In this document: positions 18,862 to 28,744 of the stretch, one piece after another
Layout: every line of letters starts with the position of its first letter
Numbering within the stretch: the first letter of the stretch is position 1
From: Mariniblastus sp.
GTDB lineage: Bacteria; Planctomycetota; Planctomycetia; Pirellulales; Pirellulaceae
Reading direction: 5' to 3'
Length of the DNA stretch: 64,000 nucleotides
Assembly (NCBI GenBank): GCA_014237975.1
Contig: JABACA010000007.1
Coordinates: 1 to 64,000 of the forward strand
The notes under the pieces: generated by a model
Seen by the model: the letters and a program-made list of their open reading frames with translations, nothing else
Databases searched by the model: none
Told to the model about the DNA's origin: nothing
Program-made: the position numbers and the translations under genes

Positions 18862-19785
18862 ATGAATATTGACATTGCCATCTGCACTCGGAATCGCGCT
18901 GAAGCAGTGCGTCAAACTCTTGAGAGCATGGTTGCAATGAAATCCCCGCGCTCGATCGACGTGCGGTTCCTGGTCGTTGATAACGCATCCGATGATAATA
19001 CAAAGTCGGTTGTTCAATCGTATTTCGACAAACTTAATCTGTCCCTGTTCCATGAATCCAGGCAGGGCCATGCCTTTGCTCGCAATCATGCGATTAGTCA
19101 AGCGATGGGAGACTGGCTGATATGGACGGATGATGATGTCCAAGTGGATTCCAATTGGCTTACTGCTTACTCGGAAGCCTTTCAGGAATTCCCAGACAGC
19201 ACGTTTTTCGGAGGCCCCATCCAGCCCGTTTTCACGCCGCGGCAACCATCCTGGATCCAGGAGAACTGGGACAAGCTCAGGGGCTGTTTTGCCGAACGTC
19301 AACTGGGAGATACGCCTTTCCGATTCACAACCGATCAATTGCCGTATGGGGCAAATTTTGCGATTCGAACCGATACCCAGAAGCAGCACTTGTTCAATAC
19401 GGAATTGGGGCGCCGTGGTGACTCGGTCGTTGGCCACGATGAAATAAGTTTGTTCCACAAGCTATTTGAAAAAGGACATTCAGGACATTGGATACCCGCG
19501 GCCCGCATTTCCCACGTGATTGGCCCGGAACGGCAAACGGCTTCTTACATTCGCAACTACTTTATTGGGCAGGGAAGAATGCTGGTTGCCAATCAACGGC
19601 AATGGAACAGCAATCCGAAACAACTTGCCCGCGAATCGCGGTGGGAATTGATTTGCTCTCGAATCAAGCGGTTCATTGCAAATTCCGATACCTGGACTTC
19701 GCATTTGATTCGTAGTGGTTTGGCAGAAGGCCAGTATCGGGAGCTGGTTGAAGGATCGACAGACGTCAAACCCCCGGCGGTCTAA
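18862..19785 (+). CDS. Glycosyltransferase family 2
   Basis: IDIAICTRNRAEAVRQTLESM, FLVVDNASDDNTKSVV, DWLIWTDDDVQVDSNWL (DXD-type motif). Confidence 0.9.
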   Translation: MNIDIAICTRNRAEAVRQTLESMVAMKSPRSIDVRFLVVDNASDDNTKSVVQSYFDKLNLSLFHESRQGHAFARNHAISQAMGDWLIWTDDDVQVDSNWLTAYSEAFQEFPDSTFFGGPIQPVFTPRQPSWIQENWDKLRGCFAERQLGDTPFRFTTDQLPYGANFAIRTDTQKQHLFNTELGRRGDSVVGHDEISLFHKLFEKGHSGHWIPAARISHVIGPERQTASYIRNYFIGQGRMLVANQRQWNSNPKQLARESRWELICSRIKRFIANSDTWTSHLIRSGLAEGQYRELVEGSTDVKPPAV

Positions 19786-19819
19786 CAGTTTCCGCTGATC
19801 CGGATTTCCCACAACAGCT

Positions 19820-20152
19820 TCAATCCAGGGCCGATTTACCCGGTTGTCCCAAAGAAGCGAGAAACTCACTCATCTCACCCGCAGCATGAAGGTCATTTTG
19901 GTCTCGGGCCTGCTCGATACCGTCGCGTAACACGCTGCGCGATTCCTCTGCCCTGTCGATCCTGGCCAACAACTGACCCAACATGAAAAACGCGGGCACG
20001 TAGGGTGGTGAATCCTGCATCAGTCCACGAAACAATCCAATGCTGGTTTCAAACTCCGTTGCATTTTCCAGCTCCATCGCCAACGCATACCGTAAAAACG
20101 TGTCATTCGGATCGTTGGCCAGCATCGCCTCAAGCTGCTCTCGCCGCGACAT
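19820..20152 (-). CDS. TPR-like small protein
   Basis: MSRREQLEAMLANDPNDTFLRYALAMELENATEFETSIGLFRGLMQDSPPYVPAFFMLGQLL. Confidence 0.75.
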   Translation of the reverse strand: MSRREQLEAMLANDPNDTFLRYALAMELENATEFETSIGLFRGLMQDSPPYVPAFFMLGQLLARIDRAEESRSVLRDGIEQARDQNDLHAAGEMSEFLASLGQPGKSALD

Positions 20153-20176
20153 GGGGTACTCCTTGGTTTCAGTTAT

Positions 20177-21049
20177 TCAATCGCATGACGGATGATTCGT
20201 CAAAGGACGGTCACAAACCACCAGCCAGCCAATCGTCCTAAAACAGTCATTGAACCGATAGCCTTGATTGGGTTGGTTGTTTCCCGCCATCAAACTATGG
20301 GTATCGATCAGCCGAAACCCGCTTTCATTCAGTTCTTTTCGAAATTCGGAATAGCGAAAACTATGAAGGAACATATTACGGATTGAACGGTAGTCAGCTT
20401 GGCGATCTCCGATTTGGGAACGACCCAACAAGGACATCAACCCATTTCCGAGCATCCATTTAAGTCCGCCCGGGTATCGACATTGATACCAATAATTATG
20501 GACATGCACAATGAAACGACTGCCAGGTTTGAGGATTCGATACACATGTTTCAGAAACAATTGCCGGTTGTCTCTGCCCTTGATCATGCCCAATGTGCTG
20601 AACATGCAAATTCCAAAGTCAACGGAATCTGATTCCATTCCTTCCAACGCTACCAGATTTCCCAGCATAGGAATAAAAGACTGTTCCGACCGAAAATGCG
20701 GCTTTTTTTCTTCAACTTTGCGAATCGCCTCCAGCAACATCGCGCGGGACAGATCGATTCCGAGAACACAGCGGCAACCGTGTAAGAGCAGCGACACAGC
20801 ATGTCGCCCCGTACCGGTGCCGAAATCGGCAACCACCAGGTTCGGCTGGCTGGTTGGCAGGTAATTTGAAATATAACGCCAATCGAGCTGGGTTAAGGGA
20901 TCATTCTGGACGAATATGTCGTATTGATCCGCAACCTGTCTGGAACGAAAATAGTCCCAGTTACCGGCCGTCACCCCTGGATGAAAATGCCAGTTTTTGG
21001 AATGTTCTTGCGATCCTCGCAAACCGCCCGACTTGCCTGACTCGATCAT
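20177..21049 (-). CDS. Class I SAM-dependent methyltransferase
   Basis: LVVADFGTGTGRHAVSLLLHGCRCVLGIDLSRAMLLEA motif I region; ATG at 21049 preferred to TTG at 21061. Confidence 0.85.
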   Translation of the reverse strand: MIESGKSGGLRGSQEHSKNWHFHPGVTAGNWDYFRSRQVADQYDIFVQNDPLTQLDWRYISNYLPTSQPNLVVADFGTGTGRHAVSLLLHGCRCVLGIDLSRAMLLEAIRKVEEKKPHFRSEQSFIPMLGNLVALEGMESDSVDFGICMFSTLGMIKGRDNRQLFLKHVYRILKPGSRFIVHVHNYWYQCRYPGGLKWMLGNGLMSLLGRSQIGDRQADYRSIRNMFLHSFRYSEFRKELNESGFRLIDTHSLMAGNNQPNQGYRFNDCFRTIGWLVVCDRPLTNHPSCD

Positions 21050-21194
21050 TACAACAACCAATCGGGTTTGTAGGCGACAACCGGATTTACCACCTGTCGC
21101 CTTGCAGTTGTATTTGTTATCGTGCCAGACCGTGGTTTAATCGACACAGATACAATTCATCAATATTTAGCTAACTTTTTCAGGAGTATGTACC

Positions 21195-22214
21195 GTGGCT
21201 ATTCGCGTTGCAGTCAATGGCTTTGGCAGAATCGGCCGACTTACATGTCGAAACTTGATGAGTCGCCCCGAAGAATTCGATGTGGTTGCCGTTAATGATT
21301 TAACGGACAACGAAACTTTAGCAACTCTGTTAAAATATGACAGCGTCCACGGCCGTTATCCCGGCAAAATCAGCTTCGATGCAGACAGCATTAATGTTGA
21401 CGGGAAAACCATCAGAGTATTCGCCGAGCGAAATCCGGTAGATCTCCCCTGGGGAGACCTTGGAGTGGACGTTGTTTTGGAAAGCACTGGTGTATTCCGA
21501 GGACGCGAAAAAGACGGTAAGCCCGGTTATGATTCACATCTTACCGCCGGTGCCAAGAAAGTCGTGATTAGCGCTCCGGCCAAAGATGCTCCTGATCTGA
21601 CGTGCGTGATCGGTGTCAATGACCATCTGTTGACCGACGACATGAAGTGTGTTTCCAACGCCAGTTGCACGACCAATTGCCTGGCACCGGTCGCTAAAGT
21701 CCTGCACGAGAATTTTGGCATTGAAACGGGGCTGATGACGACGGTCCACGCCTATACCAATGACCAGAGCATTTTAGACTTGCCACACGGCGATTTGTAT
21801 CGTGCCCGGGCAGCCGCCGCCAATATCATTCCGACTTCGACGGGTGCTGCCCAGGCGGTTGGAATTGTCATTCCCGAACTGAACGGAAAACTGACTGGAA
21901 TGGCCATGAGAGTCCCGGTTCCATCGGGAAGCGTTGTTGACTTGACGGTTAATCTGGAAAAGGAAACAACGGCCGACGAAATCAATGCGGCGATCAAGGC
22001 AGCGGCCGATGGCCCCTTAAAAGGCATCCTGTTTTTCGCGACAGACCCGCTGGTTTCGTCGGACATCATCGATGACCCGCACAGCTCCGTATTTGCAGCC
22101 GACTTCACCGAGGTAATTGGAGGCAAAATGGCCAAAGTCGTCAGCTGGTATGACAACGAATGGGGTTACAGCTGTCGCACCGCCGACTTGATCGAAAAAC
22201 TGGGATCGTTCTAG
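21195..22214 (+). CDS. gap: Glyceraldehyde-3-phosphate dehydrogenase, type I
   Basis: [65 protein letters not shown]. Confidence 0.97.
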   Translation: MAIRVAVNGFGRIGRLTCRNLMSRPEEFDVVAVNDLTDNETLATLLKYDSVHGRYPGKISFDADSINVDGKTIRVFAERNPVDLPWGDLGVDVVLESTGVFRGREKDGKPGYDSHLTAGAKKVVISAPAKDAPDLTCVIGVNDHLLTDDMKCVSNASCTTNCLAPVAKVLHENFGIETGLMTTVHAYTNDQSILDLPHGDLYRARAAAANIIPTSTGAAQAVGIVIPELNGKLTGMAMRVPVPSGSVVDLTVNLEKETTADEINAAIKAAADGPLKGILFFATDPLVSSDIIDDPHSSVFAADFTEVIGGKMAKVVSWYDNEWGYSCRTADLIEKLGSF

Positions 22215-22379
22215 CACCGCAGCCCTCTTGTTCAGGGAACGGTATCTGTAGTTGTTTTGATCATTCGAATCTGTCATTTGAGATGGGCGTTTTTTTTCTG
22301 GACCCGGCGGCTGTTTCCGAATACCCTTTAGGAGCAGATTGGGACTTGTGTTCCTTGGTTCGTTACTACGGTTGCCCCA

Positions 22380-22865
22380 TTGAAAAAACCCTTTCCTGAA
22401 CTTCCCGCCTTGAGTCGTCCGCCACAATATGGTTCCTACCTGTGGTGGCCCGAGGAAGGTTTTGACTGGATTCACCCCGATGATATTGAGCTGGCGACCG
22501 AGCTGATCCCCAGTTCACGGGTTTTTTGCCGGGTGGATCACCAGCCTCCTTATTCGCTGCTCCGTTATGGCAGGCAATCCATTCGTGTCAAACCAACGAT
22601 GTGGTACGAAGTGCCCACCGAAGGATACGAACTGGAAGACCTGGTTGAAGTCAAATCCAAGATGGGAAAACTGCAACCGTTGGTTGCAAAAATCGCCGAC
22701 ATTTTTTGGAATCGACACGACCGGAAAATTGACTATTACCTTGTTTCGGCCGGCCAAAGACTGGGAAAGCCATATCGAATCGACGAATTGCAACCAGCCA
22801 AAATATTGAATCAACCGATGTCGGTAAGGCAGATGGAAATGTTTGCCAAATCGCAAATGGACTGA
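22380..22865 (+). CDS. Hypothetical protein
   Basis: 161-aa ORF, TTG start, coding-like composition, no recognised domain. Confidence 0.55.
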   Translation: MKKPFPELPALSRPPQYGSYLWWPEEGFDWIHPDDIELATELIPSSRVFCRVDHQPPYSLLRYGRQSIRVKPTMWYEVPTEGYELEDLVEVKSKMGKLQPLVAKIADIFWNRHDRKIDYYLVSAGQRLGKPYRIDELQPAKILNQPMSVRQMEMFAKSQMD

Positions 22866-22887
22866 AAGTGGAGCTTACTCACCGATC

Positions 22888-23538
22888 ATGACAACTCATA
22901 TTATTGTATTACTGGGACTCGTTTCGCTTCTATCTTTGGGATGCGATCAAGCCGAAACAACCAATGTACAATACAAATCGGCTCCTCGCTCTGCGGAAGC
23001 AGCCAACGAGGGGAGTCCCGCCCCGCGGCACAGGACCGACACACTTCAAAAAACCGAAACCGAGCGCAAAGACAAACAGGCCCCCCGGCCCGTGATGACT
23101 CAAGCAGACATAATTAATGATTCGATCCGGGAACACCTCCACGCGAAAACCGGGTTTGCTCCCGGCAAAGAGATTACGGGCGAGTTCACACAAGCCGACC
23201 TGGCCAGAGTTACAGGACTTGGCTTTTCATTTTCAAAAATCGATGACGCGGGCCTCAAAGAAGTCGTCAGCAAGCTCCCGAACATGACCTACCTGAGTTT
23301 TTGGAGAGTAAGAACCATCTCGGATACAGGTCTCAAAGAGCTGGTCAAACTGAAAAAAATTACCCGCATCAACTTGGACGGCACCCAGGTAACCGATGCG
23401 GGCCTGCCCGAGTTAGCCAAGATCACGCAACTCAAAGAGATTGACTTGAAAAACACCAAAGGTGTTACCAAAGCGGGTATCGACGAATTACAGCAGGCGT
23501 TGCCGAACTGCAAAATCATTCACGATAAAGGCCCGTAA
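22888..23538 (+). CDS. Leucine-rich-repeat lipoprotein
   Basis: Lipobox LVSLLSLGC after ATG at 22888; LRR units GLKELVKLKKITRINLDGTQVTDAGLPELAKITQLKEIDLKNTKGVTKAGIDELQ. Confidence 0.8.
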   Translation: MTTHIIVLLGLVSLLSLGCDQAETTNVQYKSAPRSAEAANEGSPAPRHRTDTLQKTETERKDKQAPRPVMTQADIINDSIREHLHAKTGFAPGKEITGEFTQADLARVTGLGFSFSKIDDAGLKEVVSKLPNMTYLSFWRVRTISDTGLKELVKLKKITRINLDGTQVTDAGLPELAKITQLKEIDLKNTKGVTKAGIDELQQALPNCKIIHDKGP

Positions 23539-23614
23539 GGGAGTTGAGTCCCCGAAGAGAACCAGTAGTGGGAATCCTCTGACTTTTTACCGGACGCGCT
23601 GATCGGCCCTCAAC

Positions 23615-23911
23615 TTAAAAAAGCCTTGTTTTCCCGCAACAGGTACACTGATTGGGTCTTAAAAAAAGAACAAATCCCAAGGTGAAAACCATCAAAAACC
23701 CGATGGCAAAGGGTGGTATAGAAACTGGAAAATGCAGTTCCTCGCGCCAACAGGATCGACAATGCTTGATGACACCCGCAGACGGTGGATCGAAATCGTT
23801 CATCGATTCCAGTAATTCGTCGGATTCTGTAATATTGTTGGAAGTAGTCAATGTTGATCTGGGTGTTGCTGTGTCATTATGGGCAGATGGACGCGGGTTC
23901 GGGAAACCCAA
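23615..23911 (-). CDS. Small membrane protein with split CxxC zinc-ribbon-like motifs
   Basis: HCRSCW ... one TM helix FAIGFLMVFTLGFVLFL ... CTCCGKTRLF; start uncertain (ATG at 23803 also possible). Confidence 0.5.
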   Translation of the reverse strand: MGFPNPRPSAHNDTATPRSTLTTSNNITESDELLESMNDFDPPSAGVIKHCRSCWREELHFPVSIPPFAIGFLMVFTLGFVLFLRPNQCTCCGKTRLF

Positions 23912-23930
23912 TTCACCAAGTTAAATACGG

Positions 23931-23968
23931 GAATCGCGATCTGAGGCAAGAATCGCGATCTGAGGCAA
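23931..23968. repeat. Perfect tandem duplication, 2 x 19 bp
   Basis: GAATCGCGATCTGAGGCAA repeated back to back. Confidence 0.9.
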
Positions 23969-24310
23969 AAAACCCATCCTATTTTATCATTCAAGCTGAA
24001 TAGTCAATGTCAACACCCGGATTTGCGGACCACTGCTAAAAAAATTGATTAGAATCTAAGTGTCTTAACGGTTAAAAGGATCGTACGGATATTGAACGCT
24101 GTTTTTTGACAATACGGTCGTTCATTCGGCATTGATTTCCAGCTAGTATCGAATTCAACTTTACCATGGACCGGCCTAAGTTCGATCATATTAAACGGTA
24201 TTTTAACCGAACGTTCAAATCGTTGAGGCGTGCAGTTTGCCTTGATTGAGAATTGACTCTCTAACCAATCCACGATCGCGTTTTGACGCGAATTTGGAGA
24301 CTATAGATTA

Positions 24311-27300
24311 GTGAATCTAACAGATAAATTTGCTCCGTTTGCCCCGCCCCAAGTCGATTTCGTCGAGCAAATCAGATACTGGGCACTCGCAATTCCTGAC
24401 CAGGTCGCGTTTCGTTTCCTGCCCCGGGGCGATGAAGATCCGATTGAACTAACTTACCAGGAACTGGACCGACGGGCGCGTGCCATCGCGGCCCGCTTGG
24501 TTGGCCTGGGTTTTAGTGGCCAACGCGCCCTGTTGATGTATCCATCGGGGCTCGATTTTGTCGAGGGATTTGTGGGTTGCCACTACGCCGGGGTGATTCC
24601 CGTTCCTGCCTATCCTCCTCGCCGCAATCGAAACATAGGTCGGATCAATTCGATCTCGCAAGATGCACAAGCGGCTGTTGCGTTGACCACCGAAGCTGTC
24701 AATCTCAAGTCGTCGAGCGTCCTGTCTAATGCACCCGTACTCAGAAAGTTGGCATGGGTTACGACAGAGACCATTCCCACCGAGCTGTCCAGTGATTGGG
24801 TAAAACCAAAAATTGATCCCGATAACATGGCATTGATCCAGTACACGTCTGGGTCGACCGGTTCACCCAAAGGGGTTTTACTCACCCACAAGAATTTGAT
24901 GGCCAACTGTGCCATGATCACCCATGCCTTTGGCATGTCCCATCAATGTAAGTCGGGTGTTTCCTGGCTACCAACGTATCACGACATGGGGTTGATCGGG
25001 ATGGTTCTTAACCCGCTGTTTTTTGGTGGGGAAATGACATTAATGTCACCCGTGACGTTCCTGACACGACCCTTTCGCTGGATGCAAGCCATCTCGAAAT
25101 ATAACGCTCGAATCAGCGGGGGCCCGAATTTTTCCTACCGCTGGTGTACCAAGAAGATCACACATGAAGAATGTGAAAGGGAAGGACTTGATCTGTCCAG
25201 TTGGGAAGTTGCATTCAACGGTGCCGAGCCTGTGCGACCGGACGTATTGAACGAATTTTCCGAGATGTTTGAGCGATACGGTTTCCGGCATACGAGCCAC
25301 TACCCCTGCTATGGCATGGCCGAAACAGCGTTGATCGTGACGGGTGGCGACCAATCTCAGGCGCCCATCATTCGGACTTTCAATAAAGACGAGTTGGTTC
25401 TATACCGGGTCAAGAAAGATAATCCTGAAAACAAATCTGCCGTTCAATTGACCGGTTGTGGCCAGGTGATTCCCAGCGAAGAAATCCTCATTGTTCACCC
25501 GGAAAAACGGGTTCCTTTACAAGACGATGAAATTGGTGAAATCTGGATTCATAGCCCGAGCTCGGGCCAAGGTTACTGGAATCGCCCAGTGGAATCCAAG
25601 GAAGTGTTCCGATCGCGTCTGAATAATGGCAGCGAGCAAACTTATGTTCGCTCAGGCGATCTCGGATTTATGGACCAAGGCGAGTTGTTTGTAACGGGTC
25701 GCTTAAAGGACATGATTATTGTCCGCGGGGTAAACAGGTATCCACAAGATATTGAAGCGACCGTCGAAAATTGCGATGAGAGCATTCGCTCCGGCGGAGC
25801 TGCTGCGTTTGCCGTTGATCACTGGGATCGCGAACACCTGGTCGTCGTTTGCGAAGTTGAAAGGCGCCGCGGGGTCGAGTGGGAACCACTGCTCGAGAAA
25901 ATTCGATCGGCCATTACGGCGGAGCACGACTTGCCGCCGGATGCGTTGGTGCTGGTTCGTTCAAGCAGCATCCCGAAAACCTCCAGTGGCAAAGTTCAAC
26001 GCCATGCCTGTCGCGAACAATTCGAGAATGACACTCTGTTGACCGTAGCAAGATGGAATGCACGGGACGAATACGACACGCCCAGCCAGACGGGTGATGT
26101 GACCCAGACCGCTGACGGCCTGGACCATAATCTTGGCTCGGTATTGGTGCAGACCGTCATGGATGCTGTCCGAACGGTTGCCAAGGAACGAGCCAAACAA
26201 TTGGAACTCGACACAAATATTGTCGTCGATCTGGGGCTCGATTCATTGGAACGACTTGAAATTGCCAGGGAACTGGAAACCGCTTTTGGCGGTCGATTCC
26301 CTGACGAAGTACTCCAGGAAATTGAAACCATACGCGAGGTTGCCAACGCGATTCAGGAACATATCGGATTCGAGCCCGTGTTACAAACTCGCCCGATCGA
26401 ATCGGCAGCCAAGACGAGAGTTGCGCCTGGGAAAATACCGGAATCCTATTACCAGCTGGAAAAGATGCCCGAGTTTATCCGTCTGCAGAGAATGCGGGAA
26501 ATGATCGAAGCAACGGGGCTGCGAAACCCGTTTTTCAGCGTGCACGAAGGTCGCATCGGGGATACGACCCGGATTGATGGGCGGGAATTGATTTCATTTG
26601 CCAGTTACAACTACCTGGGATTCTCAGGGAATGACGAGGTGTGTGCCGCGGCCAAGGAAGCGATCGATAGTTTTGGAACCAGTACGTCGGCCAGCCGAAT
26701 CGTATCGGGTGAAAAAACCATTCACAAAGTGTTGGAAAAGGAACTTGCTGAATTCATCGGTGTCGAGGATACCATCACGTTCCCCGGTGGACATGCCTGT
26801 AACGAATCGGTTATTGGACATCTCGTAGGCCCGGGCGATTTGATCATCCATGACAGCCTGGCCCACAACAGCATCATCCAGGGTGCCGCATTGTCAGGCG
26901 CTCGCAGGCGCCCATTCGACCATAAAAACTGGGAACAACTTGATACCATTTTGACGGAAATCCGTCATGAGTACCGACGTGTACTGATTGCAATCGAGGG
27001 TTTGTACAGTATGGACGGTGACTTCCCGGACCTGTCCAAATTTGTTGAGATCAAGAAACGTCACAAGGCATGGCTGTTTGTGGACGAGGCCCATTCCATC
27101 GGAACACTGGGAGAAACGGGCCGTGGACTGGGAGAAGTCTATGGGATCCAACGCAACGACGTCGAATGCTGGATGGGCACCCTCAGCAAATCACTCGGTT
27201 CCTGTGGTGGTTTCATCGGCGGATCGAGCAAGTTGGTTGAATACCTGAAATACACGACACCTGGTTACGTGTTTGCCGCGGGTACAACACCATCCAACGT

Positions 27301-27682
27301 AGGTGCTGCGCTGGGAGCGTTGCGATTGTTGAGAGAAGATAACGCCCGCGTTAAGCAGCTGCAGGTGAATTCCAAGTTGTTTCTGGAACTCGCCAAGGCG
27401 GCTGGGCTGGATACGGGGCTGAGCCACGGATCGCCAATTATCCCGATCCTGACCCGAAGTTCCCTGTTGGCATTACGGCTTTCCCAAGGCGTTTTCGAAC
27501 GTGGAATCAATGCACAGCCCATTTTGCATCCAGCCGTACCTGAAAATGATGCACGGGTTCGAATCTTCATGACCGCAGTTCATACCGAGGCACAGATTCG
27601 ACAGTCCGTGGATATTATTTCCGAGGAATGGCAAAAGATTAGTGACAACCAAAATCGCCCGGTGCAAGAAACGGTCGCCTGA
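24311..27682 (+). CDS. Fused fatty acyl-AMP ligase / acyl carrier protein / alpha-oxoamine synthase (PLP)
   Basis: AMP-ligase: YTSGSTGSPKGVLLTHKNL, SWLPTYHDMGLIG. ACP: DLGLDSLERLEIA (Ser645 codon at 26243). AOS: SYNYLGFSGNDEV, GHACNESVIGHLVGPGDLIIHDSLAHNSI, FVDEAHSIGTLG, GTLSKSLGSCGG (Lys960 codon at 27188). Confidence 0.92.
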   Translation: MNLTDKFAPFAPPQVDFVEQIRYWALAIPDQVAFRFLPRGDEDPIELTYQELDRRARAIAARLVGLGFSGQRALLMYPSGLDFVEGFVGCHYAGVIPVPAYPPRRNRNIGRINSISQDAQAAVALTTEAVNLKSSSVLSNAPVLRKLAWVTTETIPTELSSDWVKPKIDPDNMALIQYTSGSTGSPKGVLLTHKNLMANCAMITHAFGMSHQCKSGVSWLPTYHDMGLIGMVLNPLFFGGEMTLMSPVTFLTRPFRWMQAISKYNARISGGPNFSYRWCTKKITHEECEREGLDLSSWEVAFNGAEPVRPDVLNEFSEMFERYGFRHTSHYPCYGMAETALIVTGGDQSQAPIIRTFNKDELVLYRVKKDNPENKSAVQLTGCGQVIPSEEILIVHPEKRVPLQDDEIGEIWIHSPSSGQGYWNRPVESKEVFRSRLNNGSEQTYVRSGDLGFMDQGELFVTGRLKDMIIVRGVNRYPQDIEATVENCDESIRSGGAAAFAVDHWDREHLVVVCEVERRRGVEWEPLLEKIRSAITAEHDLPPDALVLVRSSSIPKTSSGKVQRHACREQFENDTLLTVARWNARDEYDTPSQTGDVTQTADGLDHNLGSVLVQTVMDAVRTVAKERAKQLELDTNIVVDLGLDSLERLEIARELETAFGGRFPDEVLQEIETIREVANAIQEHIGFEPVLQTRPIESAAKTRVAPGKIPESYYQLEKMPEFIRLQRMREMIEATGLRNPFFSVHEGRIGDTTRIDGRELISFASYNYLGFSGNDEVCAAAKEAIDSFGTSTSASRIVSGEKTIHKVLEKELAEFIGVEDTITFPGGHACNESVIGHLVGPGDLIIHDSLAHNSIIQGAALSGARRRPFDHKNWEQLDTILTEIRHEYRRVLIAIEGLYSMDGDFPDLSKFVEIKKRHKAWLFVDEAHSIGTLGETGRGLGEVYGIQRNDVECWMGTLSKSLGSCGGFIGGSSKLVEYLKYTTPGYVFAAGTTPSNVGAALGALRLLREDNARVKQLQVNSKLFLELAKAAGLDTGLSHGSPIIPILTRSSLLALRLSQGVFERGINAQPILHPAVPENDARVRIFMTAVHTEAQIRQSVDIISEEWQKISDNQNRPVQETVA

Positions 27683-27787
27683 GACGCCAGCCACGGCTGA
27701 GAAGTACGGTTGAAATGGTTCGGGAAAGGCAGCTTTCCATTCAAGTCTTGCATCCCTGACTCGTCCCTCTTAGGATGATTCGCTTTT

Positions 27788-27819
27788 GATTGGCGAAATC
27801 GGCTTGCCAATCAGCCGAT
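27788..27819 (+). promoter_or_regulatory. Overlapping alternative hairpins in presumed argB leader
   Basis: GATTGGC-GAA-ATCGGCT-T-GCCAATC-AGCCGAT: arms arranged A-B-A'-B', each perfect 7 bp, 31 nt before the presumed start codon. Confidence 0.45.
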
Positions 27820-27850
27820 GTTTCCGATGACATTTATTGTGTGAAAAAAA

Positions 27851-28735
27851 TTGGTTGACCAGGCAATTGAAAAAGCGAAAACGCTGATTGAAGCGTTGGA
27901 TTGGATCCGCGAATTCCGTGACAAGACCACAGTAATCAAGCTGGGGGGCAGCGTCCTGGACAATGCAGAATCGTTGCATCACATCCTGGTGGACATTCTC
28001 TTCATGGAAACGGTGGGAATGCGGCCTGTCATCGTTCACGGAGCTGGCAAACGTATCTCAAGGGCCATGCAAGATGCAGGAATCGCCGCGAATTTCATCC
28101 ATGGCAGGCGTGTTACCGATCAACCGACTCTGGAAATCGTGGAGCGCGTATTGGCCCAGGAAACGAATGAGTTTCTGGCAAACGAATTCGAAAAAATTGG
28201 TGGCCGTGCCATGACGCTCAATTTTGGATCAACACCTGTCCTGTTTGGAGAGCCATTGGAGTTGAAGTCCAACGAGGGAATACCGGTTGACCTGGGCTAT
28301 GTTGGACAGGTAACAAAGGTGGACCGCCTGGTTATTGACAACTTGTGTTATGCTGGCCAGGTACCATTTATTCCATCCATGTGCATTACCGAAACGGGGC
28401 AAAAACTTAATGTGAACGCCGACACCGCCGCCATGGTTGTGGCGCAACAGTTGTGTGCCGACAAACTGGTCATGTTAAGTGACGTCAATGGTGTGTTGTC
28501 GAACCCGGATGATCCAGACAGCACGATATCATCGTTAACAGGTACCGAAGCCCACCGGCTAATTGACCAGGGAACCATCCAGGAAGGCATGGTTCCCAAA
28601 GTGGAGGCCTGTCTCGAGACGATCGAACGGGGCGTCAGGAAAGTCCACATTATTGATGGACGACAGAAACATTCATTACTGCTGGAGACGTTCACCACAG
28701 ATGGCATTGGTACCTTAATTGTCAAAGAAAGTTGA
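27851..28735 (+). CDS. argB: Acetylglutamate kinase
   Basis: [54 protein letters not shown] start. Confidence 0.93.
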   Translation: MVDQAIEKAKTLIEALDWIREFRDKTTVIKLGGSVLDNAESLHHILVDILFMETVGMRPVIVHGAGKRISRAMQDAGIAANFIHGRRVTDQPTLEIVERVLAQETNEFLANEFEKIGGRAMTLNFGSTPVLFGEPLELKSNEGIPVDLGYVGQVTKVDRLVIDNLCYAGQVPFIPSMCITETGQKLNVNADTAAMVVAQQLCADKLVMLSDVNGVLSNPDDPDSTISSLTGTEAHRLIDQGTIQEGMVPKVEACLETIERGVRKVHIIDGRQKHSLLLETFTTDGIGTLIVKES

Positions 28736-28744
28736 AGCAGTAAT

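Noticed and set aside
27798-27819. Reading the argB upstream hairpin as a simple terminator of the FAAL-ACP-AOS gene
   Set aside because: No T tract follows the stem (TGTTTCCG); left as a candidate regulatory structure instead, though a 3'-end role is not excluded.
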